Of a stretch of 13,965 nucleotides of DNA, positions 6,140-13,444 are shown one piece after another; position 1 is the first letter of the stretch; each line of letters opens with the position of its first letter. The position numbers and the translations under genes are program-made. The notes beneath the pieces are model-generated. The model saw only the letters and a list, made by a program, of their open reading frames with translations, was not told where the DNA came from and did no database searches. This stretch comes from an uncultured Ruminococcus sp. (lineage in GTDB: Bacteria > Bacillota_A > Clostridia > Oscillospirales > Ruminococcaceae), in NCBI GenBank assembly GCA_937880065.1, contig CALFMA010000142.1, positions 1-13,965 on the forward strand, written 5' to 3'.

Positions 6140-6514
6140 TCACAATTCAATCATAGATATTAAAAAATACTGATATATAGGATTTCTATCCTCATTTCCG
6201 GTCTTCTTATCATGACAGGGTTTACAAAGTGCCTGCCAGTTGGATTCGCTCCACATCAAGACACTATCACCTCGATGAGGAATGATGTGGTCAACGACTG
6301 TTGCTGTTACAAACCGTCCGTTCGCTTTGCACTTCACGCATAGCGGATTCTTGCGGAGATATGCTTTGCTTACCCTCTGCCACTTACTGCCGTAGCCACG
6401 TTTGGCGGCTGACGGTCGGTCGGGGTGGATGAGCTTGTGCTGGTCACAATAGCGGTTATCTGTAAGGTTCGGACAGCCGGGATGACTGCACGGTCGTTTG
6501 GATTTACGGGGCAT
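6140..6514 (-). CDS. HNH endonuclease of the packaging module
   Basis: This 124-residue protein is a zinc-stabilised HNH nuclease. CxxC pairs C59/C62 and C97/C100 bracket the beta-beta-alpha metal fold; D75-H76 gives the first histidine, N92 the asparagine and H101 the last histidine. An additional N-terminal Cys/His cluster (C9, C14, C23, H26) may hold a second zinc. Phage HNH proteins of this size next to terminase genes cooperate with terminase in cos cleavage, and this one is upstream of a P27-like small subunit. A GGAGGTG five bases before the ATG supports the start. The last eight residues (FLISMIEL) are encoded by DNA as AT-rich as the following fic/doc cassette, so the natural C-terminus, probably at Y116, may have been extended when that cassette arrived. 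The catalytic region is intact. Confidence 0.93.
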   Translation of the reverse strand: MPRKSKRPCSHPGCPNLTDNRYCDQHKLIHPDRPSAAKRGYGSKWQRVSKAYLRKNPLCVKCKANGRFVTATVVDHIIPHRGDSVLMWSESNWQALCKPCHDKKTGNEDRNPIYQYFLISMIEL

Positions 6515-6535
6515 GATTCACCTCCACAAGGTATG

Positions 6536-6567
6536 AAAAAAGCCCTTGCATTGGTACTGCAAAGGCT
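6536..6567 (-). terminator. Intrinsic terminator between regulator and HNH genes
   Basis: On the minus strand AGCCTTTGCA (6567-6558) pairs with TGCAAGGGCT (6550-6541) across a 7-nt loop: ten positions with one mismatch. A run of six T follows (6541-6536, the first shared with the stem). It lies 56 nt after the regulator stop and 22 nt before the HNH start. It could end the early transcript, but it also lies about 18 nt downstream of the expected start of the promoter at 6619-6591, so it would stop that promoter's transcripts at about 45-50 nt unless it is overridden. Confidence 0.85.
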
Positions 6568-6590
6568 CTGTATATTATTTGCTATTATAT

Positions 6591-6619
6591 ATTCTATCAC
6601 ACTTTGGCTTGAATATCAA
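6591..6619 (-). promoter_or_regulatory. Near-consensus promoter, candidate late promoter
   Basis: On the minus strand TTGATA (6619-6614, 5 of 6 matches) and TAGAAT (6596-6591, 5 of 6) are separated by exactly 17 bp, with TG one base ahead of the -10 (extended -10). It starts 3 bp after the stop codon of the sigma-like regulator gene and points to the HNH/terminase genes. The expected start is about 6585, just before the terminator. The placement next to a late-regulator-type gene suggests it drives the packaging module, by inference. Confidence 0.7.
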
Positions 6620-6622
6620 GTC

Positions 6623-7033
6623 TTATGTACTCTCATCTACTCTCAACTTTTCGACCGCTTTGGCATGAAGCCTATAGATATGCTGTACACTGTACCCGAA
6701 CTCTGCTGCAATGGCATTCCATGTCTTAAATTCAAGGTAGCGTTTGGTCAGCAGATCACGGGCATCGCTGTCATCAACAGCCTTAATTCGTCTGTCCATA
6801 TCAGTAACCAAAGCATCATACTCTGCCTGCGTTTCCTTGATTTCTTCTTCCAGAGCCATGATTTTAAACACGGTACCTTCTATCTTGTTATGGTCAGGAG
6901 AAGTGGTTCTCGGCATATCATTCATACCGCTGCCGTTCATACCCTCTGCCCTTTGACGCAACACATGGATTTCATTGATTTTACGCTTGATTCGTCTGCG
7001 TAGCCTTCCTGCCTGTTCCAGATATTCTTTCAT
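6623..7033 (-). CDS. Sigma-70-region-4-like phage regulator (DUF1492/ArpU type)
   Basis: This 136-residue protein has a basic, coiled-coil-rich N-terminal part (residues 1-85, with LEEEIKETQAEYDALV) and a C-terminal helix-turn-helix resembling sigma factor region 4: LLTKRYLEFKTWNAIAAEFG followed by YSVQHIYRLHAKAVEKL (about 94-130). Proteins of this kind (DUF1492, ArpU, RinA-like) close the early region of many Gram-positive phages and are implicated in turning on late transcription. The position fits: it is the last gene of the replication block, 10 nt after the helicase stop and with an AGGAGG shortly before its ATG. A strong promoter and a terminator lie directly downstream, ahead of the packaging genes. 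Whether it acts at that promoter, as an activator or antiterminator, is inference. Confidence 0.8.
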   Translation of the reverse strand: MKEYLEQAGRLRRRIKRKINEIHVLRQRAEGMNGSGMNDMPRTTSPDHNKIEGTVFKIMALEEEIKETQAEYDALVTDMDRRIKAVDDSDARDLLTKRYLEFKTWNAIAAEFGYSVQHIYRLHAKAVEKLRVDEST

Positions 7034-7043
7034 GCCATACCTC

Positions 7044-8378
7044 CTACTTCAATCTTGCTTTTACAGCCTGCATCATCGCCGTCTGTGTTTTGTCCTTGCT
7101 TTCCAAAACTTTCATAATATCCTCATCAATCGTACCAACCGAAACAAGGTGGTGAATGATAACGGTGTCCGCCATCTGTCCCTGCCGCCAAAGTCGTGCA
7201 TTGGTCTGTTGATATAACTCCAACGACCAAGGCATCGTGTACCAGACAATGGTACTACCGCCCGATTGCAGATTCAAACCATGTCCGGCAGAGGATGGCT
7301 GTATCAGTGCAATGGGGATTTTCTCGTGATTCCAGTCGGTAATGTCAGCATCAGTTTTAATCTCACGGCAGTCGAACCGTCCCATAATCGCTTCACGTTC
7401 ATGATTATACCAGTAGGCGATCAGAATCGGCTTGCCGTTGGCGGCTTCCACAATATCCTCCAACGCCTCCAGCTTATAGGTGTGGATACACAGGGTACTG
7501 CCATTATCGGTATAAACCCTACCACTTGCTAGCTGTGTCAGCTTTCCGCAAAGGACACCGCCGTTCGCTGCGGTAATACTATCTCCGGCAAAATCCAAGC
7601 ACATCTCATGCTCCATATCCTTATAGATTGCTGCAACCGCATCATCAAGTTGTACTGTATCGGATACCATAACCAATTCTGGCATTTGCAGATGGTCAGT
7701 GGTTTTCATGGAAATGCTTATGTCTGCAATCTTGTGATATATTTCATTTTCCGCACCCTTGCGGAGTGTATAGGAGAAACCGTTCCAGTCCGGCGTGAAG
7801 TAGGCATCACGGTACTGCCCGATGCGCTTGCCGAGGCGTTCGCCCTTGTCCAACAATCGGAACTGCGCCCACAAATCCAGTAGTCCGTTACTGCACGGTG
7901 TTCCTGTCAGTCCCACAATACGCTTAACAAACGGTCTTACCTTTCGCAATGCCTTGAATCGTTTTGACTGATGATTCTTGAAACTGGACATTTCATCAAT
8001 GACCACCATGTCGAAATCAAAGGGCATTCCGCTGTCCTCTATAAGCCACTGCACATTTTCACGGTTGATGATATAGAGATCAGCTTTATGCTGAAGTGCA
8101 GACAGTCGCTGTTCCTTACTGCCAAGCACTAAGCTGTATGTCATATCCTTGAGATGCTCCCACTTCGCAATTTCATCGGGCCAGCTATTCCGACAGACTC
8201 GGATGGGAGCAATGATCAACACCTTTCGTATCTCAAAATGGTCAAACAGCAAGTTATTCAGTGCCGTCAGCGTGATGCTGGTCTTACCAAGTCCGCATTC
8301 AAGAAGAACAGCGGCTTGTGGATGTGTTTCAATAAAATCGATGGCATATTTCTGGTAGTCATGTGGCTTGTATTTCAT
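7044..8378 (-). CDS. SNF2-type DEAD/DEAH helicase
   Basis: This 444-residue superfamily 2 ATPase presumably remodels or translocates on DNA during phage replication. Walker A is CGLGKTS (28-34, K32); Walker B is VVIDEMS (D128, E129); motif III is LTGTP; motif V is SSAGHGLNLQ; motif VI is QTNARLWRQGQ (R395, R398). A two-lobe SNF2 fold without extra domains is normal for the phage form. I chose the ATG at 8378 because GGAGGG precedes it by 7 nt and the protein then begins MKYKPHDYQKYAIDFI, as in the family; the open frame extends 27 codons further upstream inside the VRR-NUC gene. It overlaps that gene by 20 bp, so translation is probably coupled. It ends in TAG, the only intact gene here to do so, which shows TAG is a real stop in this genome. 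Confidence 0.93.
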   Translation of the reverse strand: MKYKPHDYQKYAIDFIETHPQAAVLLECGLGKTSITLTALNNLLFDHFEIRKVLIIAPIRVCRNSWPDEIAKWEHLKDMTYSLVLGSKEQRLSALQHKADLYIINRENVQWLIEDSGMPFDFDMVVIDEMSSFKNHQSKRFKALRKVRPFVKRIVGLTGTPCSNGLLDLWAQFRLLDKGERLGKRIGQYRDAYFTPDWNGFSYTLRKGAENEIYHKIADISISMKTTDHLQMPELVMVSDTVQLDDAVAAIYKDMEHEMCLDFAGDSITAANGGVLCGKLTQLASGRVYTDNGSTLCIHTYKLEALEDIVEAANGKPILIAYWYNHEREAIMGRFDCREIKTDADITDWNHEKIPIALIQPSSAGHGLNLQSGGSTIVWYTMPWSLELYQQTNARLWRQGQMADTVIIHHLVSVGTIDEDIMKVLESKDKTQTAMMQAVKARLK

Positions 8379-8640
8379 CAATAATCCCTCCAATCTGATC
8401 GGGATGGTCAAGAACATACACCCGAAAGCCAAGTTCCCGAAGTAGTCTGTGACGTGCAAGCTGCAATGGCCGTGGCTGTTTTCTCGGTGCTTTCACTTCC
8501 ACAAAAGCGATTCTGCCGTGTGGCATCAATACAATGCGGTCGGGTACGCCTGCTGTTCCGAGAGAGGTAAACTTCCAGCAGACACCGCCATAAGCCTTGA
8601 CCGCCGTCAATAATTTCTGCTCAATGTCTTTTTCTCGCAT
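8359..8640 (-). CDS. VRR-NUC domain nuclease
   Basis: This 93-residue stand-alone nuclease has the PD-(D/E)xK fold of the VRR-NUC family: GVPDRIVL supplies D34, and AFVEVKAP supplies E48 and K50. Such phage proteins are usually next to an SNF2 helicase and primase, as here, and probably cut branched or Holliday-like DNA during replication or recombination. I chose the ATG at 8640 (MREKDIEQKL, the usual family start). An ATG at 8685 in frame, with AAAGG 7 nt upstream, would add 15 residues (MTFTDLHLFPRKGYS) encoded by a repeat arm; it may be real or only a regulatory leader. It overlaps the helicase gene by 20 bp. Confidence 0.88.
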   Translation of the reverse strand: MREKDIEQKLLTAVKAYGGVCWKFTSLGTAGVPDRIVLMPHGRIAFVEVKAPRKQPRPLQLARHRLLRELGFRVYVLDHPDQIGGIIDEIQAT

Positions 8641-8658
8641 AGAATAGCCCTTTCTGGG

Positions 8659-8809
8659 AAAAAGGTGCAGGTCGGTGAATGTCATATACAAACCTTTCTA
8701 TAGGAAGAAAATTTCTCTTTTTTCTCGCCTGCGTAAGGTTAGGATATGAGTTTCACCGACCTGCACTTTCCCTATTTTACGTTGTTTTTTAATGATGAAA
8801 GTGCAGGTC
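8659..8809 (-). promoter_or_regulatory. Three-arm repeat between primase and VRR-NUC, attenuator-like
   Basis: The only sizeable gap in the replication block (8641-8807) holds three copies of GTGCAGGTC. In transcription order, arm A is 8809-8797, arm B 8770-8752 and arm C 8679-8665. A pairs perfectly with B over 13 bp (8758-8770) with a 26-nt loop; B pairs perfectly with C over 15 bp (8752-8766) with a 72-nt loop. The two structures compete for B. After C comes CTTTTT (8664-8659), a short terminator-like tract. Arm A overlaps the primase stop codon. The arrangement resembles an attenuator, though iterons or a protein-binding site are also possible. The T-run is short, so any termination would be partial. 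Confidence 0.5.
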
Positions 8810-11030
8810 AATCCAGAAATTCCAGTCGAATTTGAAGCCCGTAGATGACAATTCCGCTGTTCAGCTTCTTCCGCTTATATCCTGATTGCTCCAACGCATT
8901 ATAGAAATCTGATGTACTGCGGACATACTCGCCGTTCTCCGTACAATACTCACGGTAACGCTTATACAGCTCTCCGGACTTCTCCTGATAGGACTTGTCC
9001 ACCTCACAGCAGTCATTGATGAATGTTCCCAGCCAGTCATTGCCTTCACGGTACGCACCAATTGCATCCAACACGCACTGGGGGCGGTCTACCTTGAAAT
9101 CGGCAGCCACAACTTTCATAGCACCCTCAATTAACCACGAAAGTACCGCACCGCCTGCATTGTCAATAAGGTACTGTGTATAATTCTTAATGTCCTCCTG
9201 CCCTTGGATTTTTGCTTGAAATGGAATGACAATCAATCTGCGCCATGTACCGTCATCGGAAGCCGACACTTTCGGCAGATGATTGGTGTACAGCACAAGG
9301 GTGTGGCTCGGTTCAAAAGAGAATGGTGCTTTGAATTTCTTCTCCGCAAAAATGGGATCGGTGGAACACAGTTGTTTTACCACTGAGGTATTAAGCCTCA
9401 TTCCCTCCTGCAGCTCGGCAGCAATAATCAGACGCTTCCCCTTAAGTTCTGCCATTTCGGGTTTGACATTACGTTTGCAGTTAACAGTCAGCGCATCGGC
9501 AGAGATATTTCCGCTATAACTGCCGAGAACCTTATAAATCACATTCCAAAACGTGGACTTGCCGTTCCTGCCATCACCATAAGCAATAATCATAGACTCC
9601 ACATACACCTTACCAATCAAACACAGGCCACAGATCATCTGTACATACTCAATTAAGCTCTGATCACCGCAAAAAAATACCTGTAAGGCTTCTTCCCAAA
9701 TTTGTCTGCCATCCTCATTCGGCACAACCGCTGTCACCTTGGTTAAGAGGTCAGCAGGATCTGTTGCTTTCCAGCCTTCAATTCCCTTTGACAGGTCATA
9801 AGTGCCGCCGGGGGTGTTCAGCAAAAACGGATTCCTGTCAAGCTGTTCAGGATGACGAAGTACCAAGGGCTTTGCCGCATCGAGGGCGTTATTCAGACTG
9901 CGGATATGTCGATATTTCATCACAAAGCTGTGATACACATCGGAAAACTGAAACTGTCCATAGGCTGAAAGCTGTTCAGGATTCAAGTTGTCCCTAAACT
10001 TTTTGCCGCCTGCTTTTGCAAGCAAGCAAGGGACACCCAGACACTCCAAGGCAGACAAATATTCCTCTATTTTCTGTTCCGCATCCGCAAGCTGTGCATC
10101 CGTGTGTTCAATCATCGCCATCACCGCTGCTTGTTCCGATTCCTCCCAGTAGATACCGTTATAGCGAAGATAATTGGTCGCAATCGTAAACACAATTTCA
10201 TCCCCAAAAGCCTCCACAAACGTGCGCGCTTCACCAACATCAGAGAAATCATCGGGGATAAGAGGACTATTGCCATACTGGTCGGGTGGCACATAACCCT
10301 CCTGTGTAGTGACCTTTTTACCAAACTTGCAGGCACTATTCCAGATGGTTTCCAGTTCTTCATCGGAGAGAGGCGGTTCGCATTCAGAAGCCTTTTCGAG
10401 AAACTTCTCATGTGCTTCTTCCGTCACACCGAAACGCTTGACAAGCCTGCCCGCCATGCGTGACATGGTGCTGTTACGCTGTCCTTCTGGTATACTGCGG
10501 TTCTGTTTCATGAGAAGAAGCCAGTCCTCAATGGTCAGACTGCCCTCATGCCATAATACATCGCCCTTTGCACCAAACAAAAAACGTGAAGCATCAAGGG
10601 CATTGCCATCAAAGAATGGCAGTTCCTTAAATATACGAACTTTAACGGATTTGTGGATACCTGCACCCTTGCAGGCACAGGTAGGGAAGAACACATGAAA
10701 CCGTGGTCTTGCCGATACAGTGCCTTTCGGCAGATTATGATGACGACTGTATGTAATGGCAAATGCAACATCCGACAGCAGTACCGACAACTTTTCAGCT
10801 GTCATCCAATCATCGGGATTGTCAGAATGGTCATTATCACAATCCATCGGCACAACATCGGATAGTTGAAAATTGGCATCGCTGCGTGAGAAATGGTCAT
10901 ATAAGGCACACACATGGTCGGTAGCAACCGCCTTCTTCAGATCCGCTTCTGAAGTGATGACCTTTTGGTACGGATAGAGTGTATTCTTTTCATTGCCGAC
11001 ACAATCGGCAGTATACAGGGTGAATTTCAT
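8808..11030 (-). CDS. Phage primase-helicase, D5/P4 type
   Basis: This 740-residue bifunctional replication protein makes primers and unwinds the fork. The N-terminal half carries an archaeo-eukaryotic primase-like core: VPMDCDND (D63, D65) and the SARPRFHVFF stretch (H112). A linker region of PriCT/D5_N type follows (about 200-470). The C-terminal half is a superfamily 3 helicase: Walker A GDGRNGKST (485-493, K491), Walker B LIIAAEL, motif C LVLYTNHLPK, then an arginine-rich WRRLIVIPF. The length is normal for phage proteins that fuse both activities. GAGGAAAAGG supports the ATG at 11030, which shares ATGA with the end of the broken gene upstream. A three-arm repeat follows its stop codon. 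Confidence 0.95.
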   Translation of the reverse strand: MKFTLYTADCVGNEKNTLYPYQKVITSEADLKKAVATDHVCALYDHFSRSDANFQLSDVVPMDCDNDHSDNPDDWMTAEKLSVLLSDVAFAITYSRHHNLPKGTVSARPRFHVFFPTCACKGAGIHKSVKVRIFKELPFFDGNALDASRFLFGAKGDVLWHEGSLTIEDWLLLMKQNRSIPEGQRNSTMSRMAGRLVKRFGVTEEAHEKFLEKASECEPPLSDEELETIWNSACKFGKKVTTQEGYVPPDQYGNSPLIPDDFSDVGEARTFVEAFGDEIVFTIATNYLRYNGIYWEESEQAAVMAMIEHTDAQLADAEQKIEEYLSALECLGVPCLLAKAGGKKFRDNLNPEQLSAYGQFQFSDVYHSFVMKYRHIRSLNNALDAAKPLVLRHPEQLDRNPFLLNTPGGTYDLSKGIEGWKATDPADLLTKVTAVVPNEDGRQIWEEALQVFFCGDQSLIEYVQMICGLCLIGKVYVESMIIAYGDGRNGKSTFWNVIYKVLGSYSGNISADALTVNCKRNVKPEMAELKGKRLIIAAELQEGMRLNTSVVKQLCSTDPIFAEKKFKAPFSFEPSHTLVLYTNHLPKVSASDDGTWRRLIVIPFQAKIQGQEDIKNYTQYLIDNAGGAVLSWLIEGAMKVVAADFKVDRPQCVLDAIGAYREGNDWLGTFINDCCEVDKSYQEKSGELYKRYREYCTENGEYVRSTSDFYNALEQSGYKRKKLNSGIVIYGLQIRLEFLD

Positions 11031-11455
11031 ACCTTTTCCTCCAGATTTTCTGTAAAATATCGAATCTTCATATGCTTACGCTTTGCACGGTCAATTTCTG
11101 CCTGCATTCCTTTTGAGATAATAGTACCAAACACCTATAGCTCCGCACACTTACTCATCAGCACCCAATTCATGAAAATAGCAATGTCACGTTCATCGGG
11201 GATATTGTCATTCATAAACTGCGTAAAGTAGATATGCGGTGTAATCGGAACACAATGCTGTTCTACCGCATATCGGCTGTAGCGTCTTGCATTTTCTGGA
11301 TTTCTTTCTACATCTCCCGCATGGGGAGAACAGATGTAAACGATGGGACGGAATGCAGCAGCTTTCGCCGCCGCACGTTCCTCCTTTTCAATTCGGGTGA
11401 AGGCTTCATGCTCCGTTGGAGAGAAATAGCCTTCAGCGTTATATAAATTAGCCAT
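11027..11455 (-). pseudogene. Deoxyribosyltransferase-like (DUF4406-type) gene broken by one amber codon
   Basis: The first part (11455-11138) reads as 106 residues of a nucleoside 2-deoxyribosyltransferase-like protein (VYICSPHAGDVERNPENA, then AIFMNWVLMSKCAEL). It is stopped by TAG at 11137-11135. Reading on in the same frame gives 35 more residues, VFGTIISKGMQAEIDRAKRK and onward, which is exactly the expected C-terminal part; the family typically has ELWVFG here. One base change (TGG to TAG) therefore explains the break. The continued frame ends at a TGA overlapping the primase ATG, as an intact gene would. The ATG at 11455 has an AAAAAGGA site 8 nt upstream, which overlaps the end of the polymerase gene. 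The lost portion contains the final strand and helix, so the truncated protein may not fold. It could instead be rescued by amber suppression or be a sequencing error. Confidence 0.85.
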
Positions 11456-11459
11456 GTTA

Positions 11460-13436
11460 TCAGTCCTTTTTGTAGTATTCACATTCATATCCATCTGCAT
11501 TGAGCAACATTCCCTTTGCCCATGCAGGTGTCCTTGCCATCTGTTCGCAGACTGCCGCTACAGACATACGCTTGTCCGCTTCAATGATGATTTCATCGTG
11601 TACATGAGCAACGATAAAACAGTGAGAAAGAGTCTGCAAGGCATAGAACAGAAGATCACGAGCGATTGCCTGAACAATATTCTCCACGAACTTCGGACCG
11701 TAGCTTTCCAACCAGTCCCACTTCTTATTTGCACCAATACCTCTGTAGTAAACGGACTCACCGCCGAACTTGTTTTCACCAATTTTCGGCTTAACATAGG
11801 CAAGCCGTCTGCTCGATGGCAGTTCAATAAACAGGAATCCCTTTTCATAAATAAAGCGGATACCGTGAGTTGCGGTTGTCGTTTTCTCCTTGACCGCCTT
11901 TTTGACGGCACAGTCTACAGACCACCACAGGTCAACAATATGGGGAGAAGCTGCACGCCAGTCGTCCACAATCTGTTTCAGTTCTGCATCCGATAGTCCC
12001 ATTTCCGAACCGCCCATGGCTTTCATCGCACCGACAGAGCCGCCATAACCACACGCCAATTCCGCAACTTTGCCTTTCTGCCTAAGATGAGCATTGACAC
12101 CATGCTTCTCAACGGGAACACCGAACATATGTGAAGCGGACGCACAGTAAATATCACCGCCGTCACGGAATACATCCATTCTCCACTGCTCCTTTGCAAG
12201 CCATGCAATGACACGAGCTTCAATAGCGGAAAAGTCCGCTACAACAAACTTGTATCCCTTTCGGGGAACAAAGGCAGTTCTTATCAGCTGTGACAGCGTA
12301 TCCGGCACATCGTCATAGAGCATTTCCACTTCATCATAATAGCCGTATTTCACAGTATTTCGAGCATCCGTAAGGTCGGGAATGTGATTCTGGGGCAGAT
12401 TTTGCAGCTGAATAATTTTTCCGCTGAACCGTCCTGTACGGTTCGCACCATAAAAGCTGAACATTCCTCTTGCCCTTTGGTCGGAGCAGACAGCTGTTTG
12501 CATAGCTGTATATTTTTTGACGGATGATTTGGAAAGCTGTTGACGGATTTCAAGAACGGTTTTCACAGGCTCTTTTGCCATTTTCAGCATTTCCTTTACT
12601 TTTGCCTTATCAAGCGTATCTGACGCATAGCCCTGTTTATCCAACCAATCAAGCAGTTGATACACGGAATTGGGGTTATCAATCCCTGTGAGCCTCCGCA
12701 TATCCGCTGATAACTTTGCCTTTGCCTGTCCGTCAAGCATGAGTGCGGCTTCTACAAATTCCATGTCCACCGCAATACCTCTATCGTTAATCTCTTGGTC
12801 GAGATAAAATTCTTCCCAGATGTTATCGGGAACGGGATATTTTGAAAGTCGTCTGTCAATCTCCAGTTCCGATTCAACGTCACAGATGTTGTATTTCTTG
12901 AAAAGTTCCCACTTTTCGGGATAATTGGCAGGATTGTGAAAAAGCGGTACGCCGTTTTCGTAATCATAAGGCACACAGAAGAATTTAATAAGTGCCTTTC
13001 CCTCGTTCAACTTCTGCTGCTGAAGTTTCAGCACCTCGCCAACCTGTGCCAGAGAGGACGGCAGTCCTAAATATCGTGCATGAATCATAGTACAATGCCA
13101 ACTGCGAGGATTGAGATAATCATGAACGGTATCTTCATTTATACTGTATCCGCTGAAGATTTCAGGATAATGCACATGCAGATATTTTGATAAGCACACT
13201 CTTTCAAACTGCACATTAAAGGCACGTTTGATGATGCTTTCATCTACCAGTGCATTCAGAATCTCATCGGGAATTACATCACCTGCTGTCAGGTCATAAA
13301 GCTGCACTACACCTCCGTCTACCGATACAGAGAAAAGCGTAACCGCAAAGTGCGGTGAGTCTGCATAAGCATAAACACCGCATTTCTTGATATCACGGTC
13401 ACTTTGGGTTTCAATGTCAATTTCAAGTTCTTTCAT
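11460..13436 (-). CDS. Family A DNA polymerase with 3'-5' exonuclease
   Basis: This 658-residue replicative polymerase copies the phage genome. The exonuclease domain has Exo I EIDIET (D7, E9), an Exo II-like FNVQFE and Exo III YNICD. The polymerase part has motif A DFSAIEAR (D401 onward), motif B RQKGKVAELACGYGG (R452, K456) and motif C VHDE (H613, D614). Motif A departs from the bacterial DYSQIELR in the way usual for this phage subgroup, with alanine in the position of the steric-gate neighbour. The frame is open four codons further up from a TTG, but I start at the ATG at 13436 (MKELEIDIET), which has GAGG six bases before it and follows the antirepressor stop by 8 nt. The 3' end is 4 nt before the deoxyribosyltransferase-like gene. 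Confidence 0.96.
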   Translation of the reverse strand: MKELEIDIETQSDRDIKKCGVYAYADSPHFAVTLFSVSVDGGVVQLYDLTAGDVIPDEILNALVDESIIKRAFNVQFERVCLSKYLHVHYPEIFSGYSINEDTVHDYLNPRSWHCTMIHARYLGLPSSLAQVGEVLKLQQQKLNEGKALIKFFCVPYDYENGVPLFHNPANYPEKWELFKKYNICDVESELEIDRRLSKYPVPDNIWEEFYLDQEINDRGIAVDMEFVEAALMLDGQAKAKLSADMRRLTGIDNPNSVYQLLDWLDKQGYASDTLDKAKVKEMLKMAKEPVKTVLEIRQQLSKSSVKKYTAMQTAVCSDQRARGMFSFYGANRTGRFSGKIIQLQNLPQNHIPDLTDARNTVKYGYYDEVEMLYDDVPDTLSQLIRTAFVPRKGYKFVVADFSAIEARVIAWLAKEQWRMDVFRDGGDIYCASASHMFGVPVEKHGVNAHLRQKGKVAELACGYGGSVGAMKAMGGSEMGLSDAELKQIVDDWRAASPHIVDLWWSVDCAVKKAVKEKTTTATHGIRFIYEKGFLFIELPSSRRLAYVKPKIGENKFGGESVYYRGIGANKKWDWLESYGPKFVENIVQAIARDLLFYALQTLSHCFIVAHVHDEIIIEADKRMSVAAVCEQMARTPAWAKGMLLNADGYECEYYKKD

Positions 13437-13444
13437 AATGCACC

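Noticed and set aside
8641..8691. Longer VRR-NUC start from TTG at 8691
   Set aside because: TTG has no advantage over the ATG two codons later (8685), and the family usually begins at MREK, so 8640 was preferred.
11135..11137. TAG read as a sense codon genome-wide (code 15, as in some gut phages)
   Set aside because: The helicase gene ends with TAG at its expected C-terminus, right before the next ribosome-binding site, and no other gene contains an in-frame TAG. A point mutation is simpler.
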